Below, piece after piece: positions 23,850 to 27,520 of a stretch of 27,520 bases of DNA. The stretch's first letter is position 1. Each line of letters opens with the position of its first letter. The position numbers and the translations under genes are program-made. The notes below the pieces were generated by a model. That model was not told the origin of the DNA. It did not search any database and was given only the letters and a program-made list of their open reading frames with translations. Source of the stretch: an uncultured bacterium (GTDB taxonomy: Bacteria > Actinomycetota > Coriobacteriia > Coriobacteriales > Eggerthellaceae); contig CAJMOJ010000024.1 in the NCBI GenBank assembly GCA_905215035.1, forward strand, positions 1 through 27,520, read 5' to 3'.

Positions 23850-24320
23850 TTAGAAACGATAGTGCGAGAATGCACGGTTGGATTCTGCCATTTTGTAGAG
23901 GTCTTCACGCTTTTTAATAGAAGCACCCGTATTGTCGGCTGCATCCATAATTTCTGCGGCAAGACGCTCTTTCATTGTGTTCTCTTTGCGATTACGCGCA
24001 AAGTCAACCATCCAACGGATAGCAAGCGTAGTAGCACGGCGAGAGTTAACCTCCATAGGAACCTGGTAGGTTGCACCACCAACGCGCTTAGGCTTAACCT
24101 CAAGCGTAGGACGGATATTATCCATTGCCTTCTTGAAAACAGTCAGAGGATCTTGACCAGTTTTCTCTGCGACGATATCAAACGCACCGTAAACAATGTT
24201 TTCTGCGGTGGATTTCTTGCCGTCAAGAAGGACCTTGTTGATCAGCTGCGTGACCAAACGGTTGTTGTACATTGCGTCCGGCTGCACTTCGCGGCGGACT
24301 GCTGCTGCACGACGCGGCAT
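23850..24320 (-). CDS. rpsG: 30S ribosomal protein S7
   Basis: S7 is a primary binder of the 3' domain of 16S rRNA near the E site, and it represses the str operon in E. coli. With the ATG at 24320 it has 156 residues, beginning MPRRAAAVRREVQPD and ending ANRAFSHYRF-like (ESNRAFSHYRF). A TTG five codons upstream is in frame, but the AAAGGA ribosome-binding site sits 7 bp before the ATG and overlaps those codons. The 79-bp gap to rpsL holds only a weak 5-bp hairpin. Confidence 0.96.
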   Translation of the reverse strand: MPRRAAAVRREVQPDAMYNNRLVTQLINKVLLDGKKSTAENIVYGAFDIVAEKTGQDPLTVFKKAMDNIRPTLEVKPKRVGGATYQVPMEVNSRRATTLAIRWMVDFARNRKENTMKERLAAEIMDAADNTGASIKKREDLYKMAESNRAFSHYRF

Positions 24321-24399
24321 ATGATTTCCTTTCAATTAAGCGATTGGGTTTTGAGCTCACATCTACAATGTGCCAAGCATAAACCTCATCGCACTCGTA

Positions 24400-24774
24400 C
24401 TATTTCTTAGGTCTCTTAGCACCGTAACGAGAACGTGCCTGTGCACGGTTATCAACTGCAGCGCAGTCAAGAGCGCCACGAATAACCTTATAGCGCACAC
24501 CAGGAAGGTCCTTAACACGACCACCACGGATTAAAACCATTGAGTGCTCTTGAAGGTTATGACCGATACCGGGAATATAAGCGGTAACTTCCATACCGTT
24601 AACCAAACGAACACGGCAAACCTTACGGAGTGCAGAGTTTGGTTTCTTAGGGGTGGTGGTGTAAACACGAGTGCAAACGCCACGTTTTTGAGGATTGCCT
24701 TTAAGTGCCGGTGTCTTTTTCTTTTCTACCGACTTGGCGCGGCCCTTACGAACCAGCTGATTAATAGTAGGCAA
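24400..24774 (-). CDS. rpsL: 30S ribosomal protein S12 (TTG start)
   Basis: S12 is at the decoding centre and is the main site of streptomycin-resistance mutations. With the TTG at 24774 it has 124 residues, beginning MPTINQLVRKGR as in the family, with AAAGGAG 8 bp upstream. An earlier in-frame TTG (24801) would overlap that site. The streptomycin-determining lysines in TTPKKPNSALRK (K43, K44) and in GRVKDLPGVRY (K88) are wild type. Lysine and aspartate residues in that second loop are intact. It is the first gene of the str unit. Confidence 0.96.
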   Translation of the reverse strand: MPTINQLVRKGRAKSVEKKKTPALKGNPQKRGVCTRVYTTTPKKPNSALRKVCRVRLVNGMEVTAYIPGIGHNLQEHSMVLIRGGRVKDLPGVRYKVIRGALDCAAVDNRAQARSRYGAKRPKK

Positions 24775-24888
24775 GACTTCAACTCCTTTACATTTATCCA
24801 ATACAATTACTTACCTGCAGTTACTCTGTGCGTTCTGCAGATACGCACACGCAAAACTACACACGTCTACCCAAAGACGCGAAGATGA
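24775..24888 (-). promoter_or_regulatory. 5' leader of rpsL with two hairpins
   Basis: Downstream of the promoter at 24889-24917 the leader is about 107 nt. It contains a 5-bp hairpin (24875-24879 with 24864-24868) and a 7-bp hairpin (24843-24849 with 24827-24833, TGTGCGT/ACGCACA). No U-tract follows either. It ends at the rpsL ribosome-binding site. Confidence 0.45.
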
Positions 24889-24917
24889 ACTTTATCACCG
24901 GCCCACAGGCGTGTCAA
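24889..24917 (-). promoter_or_regulatory. promoter of rpsL-rplW unit
   Basis: On the minus strand a perfect TTGACA (24912-24917) is followed after 17 bp by TAAAGT (24889-24894). The 22-bp shared element ends 3 bp upstream of the -35. A second, weaker candidate lies further upstream: TTGAAA (25026-25031) with AATAAT (25002-25007), spacing 18. If used, it would place the 22-bp element inside the leader. Confidence 0.72.
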
Positions 24918-24942
24918 ACGCCACGCGTCCGGGTGTATCCAT
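24895..24942 (-). other. possible 15-codon leader ORF upstream of rpsL
   Basis: An ATG at 24942 opens a frame for MDTPGRVAFDTPVGR ending in TGA. The first seven codons are identical to the frame before rplB. No Shine-Dalgarno is present; a TAAAAT 5 bp before the ATG could make it leaderless. It overlaps the main rpsL promoter, so it can only be expressed from a start upstream of that promoter. Confidence 0.18.
24921..24942 (-). repeat. 22-bp element, copy 2 (upstream of rpsL)
   Basis: Identical over 22 bp to 15542-15563, in the same orientation relative to ribosomal genes. Flanking bases differ immediately on both sides. Here it lies 3 bp upstream of the -35 hexamer of the rpsL promoter. Confidence 0.9.
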
Positions 24943-25048
24943 AGTGGATTTTAACGGTATTTTTACCGGTCAAACGGTTTGTTCCCATCGCCTAGACCTT
25001 TATTATTTATCTCTAAATCAACATTTTTCAAAAACGTGATAAAAGATG
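24943..25048. other. divergent intergenic region rpsL / panB
   Basis: This is the AT-rich stretch between the two divergent transcription units. It contains a short inverted repeat CGGTA/TACCG (24955-24959 with 24964-24968) and the weak second rpsL promoter candidate. No gene is seen. Confidence 0.5.
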
Positions 25049-25076
25049 TTCACAACACGCATTTCTTGAGTAGAAT
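25049..25076 (+). promoter_or_regulatory. promoter of panBCD
   Basis: TTCACA (25049-25054) and TAGAAT (25071-25076) are separated by 16 bp, each 5/6 to consensus. Transcription would start near 25083, giving a leader of about 170 nt before panB. Confidence 0.65.
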
Positions 25077-25090
25077 ATGCTCAACATGTT

Positions 25091-25128
25091 AAAAGAGCCT
25101 ATTGCGATATCTGCATAAGCTCTTTTTT
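25091..25128 (+). terminator. intrinsic terminator in the panB leader (candidate attenuator)
   Basis: AAAAGAGC (25091-25098) pairs with GCTCTTTT (25119-25126), extended inward by about five more pairs with a mismatch and a bulge. Six T residues (25123-25128) end the structure. No plus-strand gene lies upstream, so the only transcript it can stop is one from the panB promoter 15 bp away. That makes it a likely attenuator rather than a gene-end terminator. On the minus strand it has four T residues and could also act weakly. Confidence 0.7.
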
Positions 25129-25134
25129 AGTAAA

Positions 25135-25230
25135 AAGGGGTATGTAACAAGTTAAAACAGTACACATGTGATGAACGTCAGCAATGAATGTCAGTATTCG
25201 CATCGTGACTGTTTTGCCTACATACCCCTT
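25135..25230 (+). promoter_or_regulatory. 96-bp long inverted repeat in the panB leader
   Basis: A perfect 12-bp outer stem (25135-25146 AAGGGGTATGTA with 25219-25230) and, after a small internal loop, a perfect 8-bp stem (25154-25161 AAAACAGT with 25208-25215) are visible. Shorter 3-bp and 4-bp stems continue inward. The apical region has two GTCAG copies. It ends 9 nt before the panB Shine-Dalgarno. It could be a leader RNA domain, or alternatively the joined ends of a miniature mobile element. Confidence 0.75.
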
Positions 25231-25251
25231 ATGTTTTTGAAAGAGGTTGTC

Positions 25252-26079
25252 ATGAAAAACACCGTTGCCACTTTTCAGAAGATGAAAGATGAAGGCCAAA
25301 AGATCTCAATGCTTACAGCCTACGACTATTCAACCGCAAAAGTGGTAGATAATGCAGGCGTCAATTCTATTTTGGTTGGTGACTCACTCGGCATGGTAAT
25401 GCTTGGTTATGAAGACACCATCCCTGTTACCCTTGAGGACATGATCCATCATGGTCGTGCCGTCACCCGTGGTGCTCAAAATGCGCTCGTTGTTATTGAT
25501 ATGCCTTTTATGAGTTATGAAGCCTCCGTAGAACAAGCCGTCCTTAATGCAGGTCGTATTTTGAAAGAAACTCAAGCAAACGCAGTCAAGCTTGAGGGCG
25601 GATCACGCATCGCACCGCAAATTAAAGCAATTACCAAAGCAGGCATACCGGTCTGTGCCCATATTGGTATGACCCCCCAATTCGTTAACTCCTACGGTGG
25701 CTTTAAAGTTCAGGGCAAATCCGTAGAGGCTGCTCAAGCAGTGATTGATGATGCTCTTGCCGTTCAAGAAGCCGGCGCCTTTGCGGTTGTTATTGAATGT
25801 GTACCAGCAAAACTCGCTAAACTCATTACTGAAAAGCTCACCATTCCTACCATCGGCATAGGTGCAGGAGCAGGATGCGATGGCCAGGTGTTGGTTTATC
25901 AAGATATGCTTGCGCTCTTCTCCGACTTCAAGCCAAAGTTTGTCAAGCATTTTGCTCAGCTTGGCGAGGCTATGACAGAAGCGTTCAAGACCTATGACGA
26001 AGAAGTCAAAGCCGGTACGTTCCCCGCGGAAGAACATACGTTTAAAATTGACGATGAAGTTATTGAAAAGCTCTATTAA
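25252..26079 (+). CDS. panB: 3-methyl-2-oxobutanoate hydroxymethyltransferase
   Basis: PanB transfers a hydroxymethyl group from 5,10-methylene-tetrahydrofolate to 2-oxoisovalerate, giving ketopantoate, the first step to pantothenate. With the ATG at 25252 it has 275 residues, beginning MKNTVATFQKMKDEG. AAAGAGG lies 5 bp upstream. The frame stays open for 28 more codons upstream, but these lie in the leader hairpin. Expected metal and catalytic residues are present: GDSLGMV (D44), DMPF (D83) and KLEGG (K113, E115). It is the first gene of panBCD. A ketopantoate reductase gene (panE) is not in the window; IlvC may substitute. Confidence 0.96.
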   Translation: MKNTVATFQKMKDEGQKISMLTAYDYSTAKVVDNAGVNSILVGDSLGMVMLGYEDTIPVTLEDMIHHGRAVTRGAQNALVVIDMPFMSYEASVEQAVLNAGRILKETQANAVKLEGGSRIAPQIKAITKAGIPVCAHIGMTPQFVNSYGGFKVQGKSVEAAQAVIDDALAVQEAGAFAVVIECVPAKLAKLITEKLTIPTIGIGAGAGCDGQVLVYQDMLALFSDFKPKFVKHFAQLGEAMTEAFKTYDEEVKAGTFPAEEHTFKIDDEVIEKLY

Positions 26080-26161
26080 GCATATAGTGCTTCAAACATA
26101 TAGGGCATGTAAGGGCTTAAACTCTATTTCCAATCAACCATAGTAAGGAGAAAGACTGGTT

Positions 26162-27013
26162 ATGGAAATCATTACAACAGTTGCAGACATGAAAGCACGC
26201 GTTGCAGAGTGGAAAGCACAAGGTCTCACCATTGGCCTCACACCCACCATGGGAGCGCTCCATGAAGGTCATATGTCACTTATGGAAGCAGCTCGAAGCG
26301 CATGCGACAAAGTAGTTACTAGCGTTTTTGTAAACCCTATCCAGTTTGGTCCTCATGAGGATTACGACAATTATCCCCGTGATTTAGAACGAGACGCAGC
26401 TATCGCTCAATCTAAAGGTGTTGATGTGGTATTCCATCCCAGTGTAGAGGAAATGTATCCTGCGAATTACAATACCTATGTTGTTATGGAAACACTCACT
26501 GATACCCTTTGTGGTGCAAAACGTCCCGGACACTTTCGTGGTGTTTGCACAGTAGTAAACAAACTCATGAATATCGTGCAGCCTGATAAAGCATTCTTTG
26601 GACAAAAAGATGCTCAACAGCTTGCCATCATCAAGCGTATGGTATCCGACCTGAATATGAACGTTACGGTTATTGGTTGCCCTATCGTTCGTGAAGATGA
26701 CGGATTAGCTAAATCCTCTCGCAATTCATATCTCTCAGCCGAAGAACGTATCGCTGCTCTGTGTCTTTCGCGTGCTATCTTTGCCGCTCAGGAGGCTATT
26801 GAAAACGGTGAGCGCAATGCGAGCACAATTACTAAACTTGTAACCGATACTATTGAAGCTGAACCCATGAGCAAAATCGACTATGTTGAAGTGGTTGATT
26901 TAGCCAATATGCAGCCGGTAGACACGTTAGGAGAAGCTGGTCTAGTAGCTATTGCGGTATACATTGGTTCAACACGACTTATTGACAACTACCTCTTTGA
27001 TTTTGCAGAATAG
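26162..27013 (+). CDS. panC: pantothenate synthetase
   Basis: PanC condenses pantoate with beta-alanine using ATP, via pantoyl-adenylate. The 283 residues show the nucleotidyltransferase signature PTMGALHEGHMSL (28-40) with H34 and H37, then FVNPIQFGP, PGHFRGVCTVV, FGQKDAQQL and the KSSRNSYLS segment equivalent to KMSKS. AAGGAG lies 11 bp before the ATG, slightly long. It follows panB after 82 bp, in which CATATAG occurs twice but no terminator is seen. Confidence 0.96.
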   Translation: MEIITTVADMKARVAEWKAQGLTIGLTPTMGALHEGHMSLMEAARSACDKVVTSVFVNPIQFGPHEDYDNYPRDLERDAAIAQSKGVDVVFHPSVEEMYPANYNTYVVMETLTDTLCGAKRPGHFRGVCTVVNKLMNIVQPDKAFFGQKDAQQLAIIKRMVSDLNMNVTVIGCPIVREDDGLAKSSRNSYLSAEERIAALCLSRAIFAAQEAIENGERNASTITKLVTDTIEAEPMSKIDYVEVVDLANMQPVDTLGEAGLVAIAVYIGSTRLIDNYLFDFAE

Positions 27014-27081
27014 GTACGTTTGCAAGAAAAGCATACCCCAATGCATTTTCGACCCGTACAGAAAGAAGGAGATACTTCCCC

Positions 27082-27480
27082 ATGTTGCTCAACGTTTTGA
27101 AGGGCAAAATTCATCGAGCAACCGTCACTCAGGCGGAGCTTGATTACATCGGATCAATCACGATTGATCCCCTCCTCATGGAAGCTGCAGGCATCTTAGA
27201 ATACGAAAAAGTCACCATCGCAGATTGCGATAATGGTAATCGCCTTGAGACATACACAATTGCAGGAGAACCTGGCAGCGGTGTTATTTGTTTAAATGGT
27301 GCTGCCGCTCATTATGTTGAAGTTGGCGATAAGGTTATTATTATGTGCTATGCACAAATGACTCCTGAAGAGTTTGCTGACAAAGACAATGCACCTCATG
27401 TTGTTTTTGTTGATGATGACAACAAAATTTCGCGTTTGTCTCGCTATGAAAAACATGGTCGTTTAGAGGACTTGGCATAA
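27082..27480 (+). CDS. panD: aspartate 1-decarboxylase (pyruvoyl-dependent)
   Basis: PanD converts L-aspartate to beta-alanine, the second substrate of PanC. The 132 residues contain the autocleavage site G24-S25 (YIGSITID), where the serine becomes the pyruvoyl cofactor. They also contain KGKIHRATVT near the N-terminus and GAAAHYVEVGDKVIIMCYA. AAGGAG lies 10 bp before the ATG. It follows panC after 68 bp. The remaining 40 bp of the window after its stop codon show no complete terminator. Confidence 0.97.
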   Translation: MLLNVLKGKIHRATVTQAELDYIGSITIDPLLMEAAGILEYEKVTIADCDNGNRLETYTIAGEPGSGVICLNGAAAHYVEVGDKVIIMCYAQMTPEEFADKDNAPHVVFVDDDNKISRLSRYEKHGRLEDLA

Positions 27481-27520
27481 AACTGAAGTAAAAACCTAAG
27501 CAAAGCCATGTCGTGACCCT

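Noticed and set aside
24921..24942. The shared element contains CCACGCGTCCG, which resembles a cDNA-library cloning adaptor.
   Set aside because: Identity between the two copies extends 11 bp beyond the adaptor-like part, no other vector sequence is present, and both copies sit in coherent chromosomal promoter regions.
25036..25055. GTGA...TCACAA dyad near the panB promoter considered as a Rex or CRP-type operator.
   Set aside because: The half-sites are 10 bp apart instead of 6 and the left half is incomplete.

Overview
The window looks like chromosome of an anaerobic, low-to-mid GC actinobacterium. A member of the Coriobacteriia (Atopobium/Lancefieldella/Olsenella type) is my best guess. 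That guess rests on a four-subunit pyruvate:ferredoxin oxidoreductase, an oxygen/NO-reducing flavodiiron protein, zinc-type S14, an L24 with a C-terminal zinc ribbon, and the style of the ribosomal proteins. The taxon is inferred from protein character; no database was searched.

Layout, left to right. 1-382: gene-poor, with the terminator of the por operon. 383-3453 (minus): porG-porD-porA-porB. 3581-5779 (minus): a large polytopic membrane protein, probably GT-C glycosyltransferase-like. 5788-15614 (minus): a long ribosomal transcription unit running rplB-rpsS-rplV-rpsC-rplP-rpmC-rpsQ-rplN-rplX-rplE-rpsZ-rpsH-rplF-rplR-rpsE-rpmD-rplO-secY-adk, from a good promoter at 15586-15614 to a perfect intrinsic terminator after adk. 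15716-19587: an inserted block with fprA (+), sstT (+) and nudC (-). 19691-24917 (minus): rpsL-rpsG-fusA-rpsJ-rplC-rplD-rplW, again with its own promoter and terminator. 25049-27480 (+): panB-panC-panD, the pantothenate branch of coenzyme A synthesis, behind a long structured leader.

The normally continuous str-S10-spc supercluster is therefore cut in two between rplW (L23) and rplB (L2). tuf is missing between fusA and rpsJ, and map-infA does not follow adk. The two halves have separate promoters, yet both upstream regions carry the same 22-bp sequence. Each copy can also be read as the start of a small leader ORF beginning MDTPGRV. Inside the second half, the gaps before rplE and rplO hold runs of hairpins that lack the U-tract of a terminator.

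Regulatory DNA is the most interesting part of the window. The panBCD leader combines a promoter, an intrinsic terminator and a ~96-nt long-armed hairpin. The 3' arm of the terminator can alternatively pair with the panB Shine-Dalgarno sequence, which suggests an uncharacterised attenuator or riboswitch-like device. An 18-bp tandem array lies upstream of fprA, and a perfect 16-bp tandem duplication carrying TCACGTGA palindromes lies upstream of nudC. All RNA structures were folded by eye.
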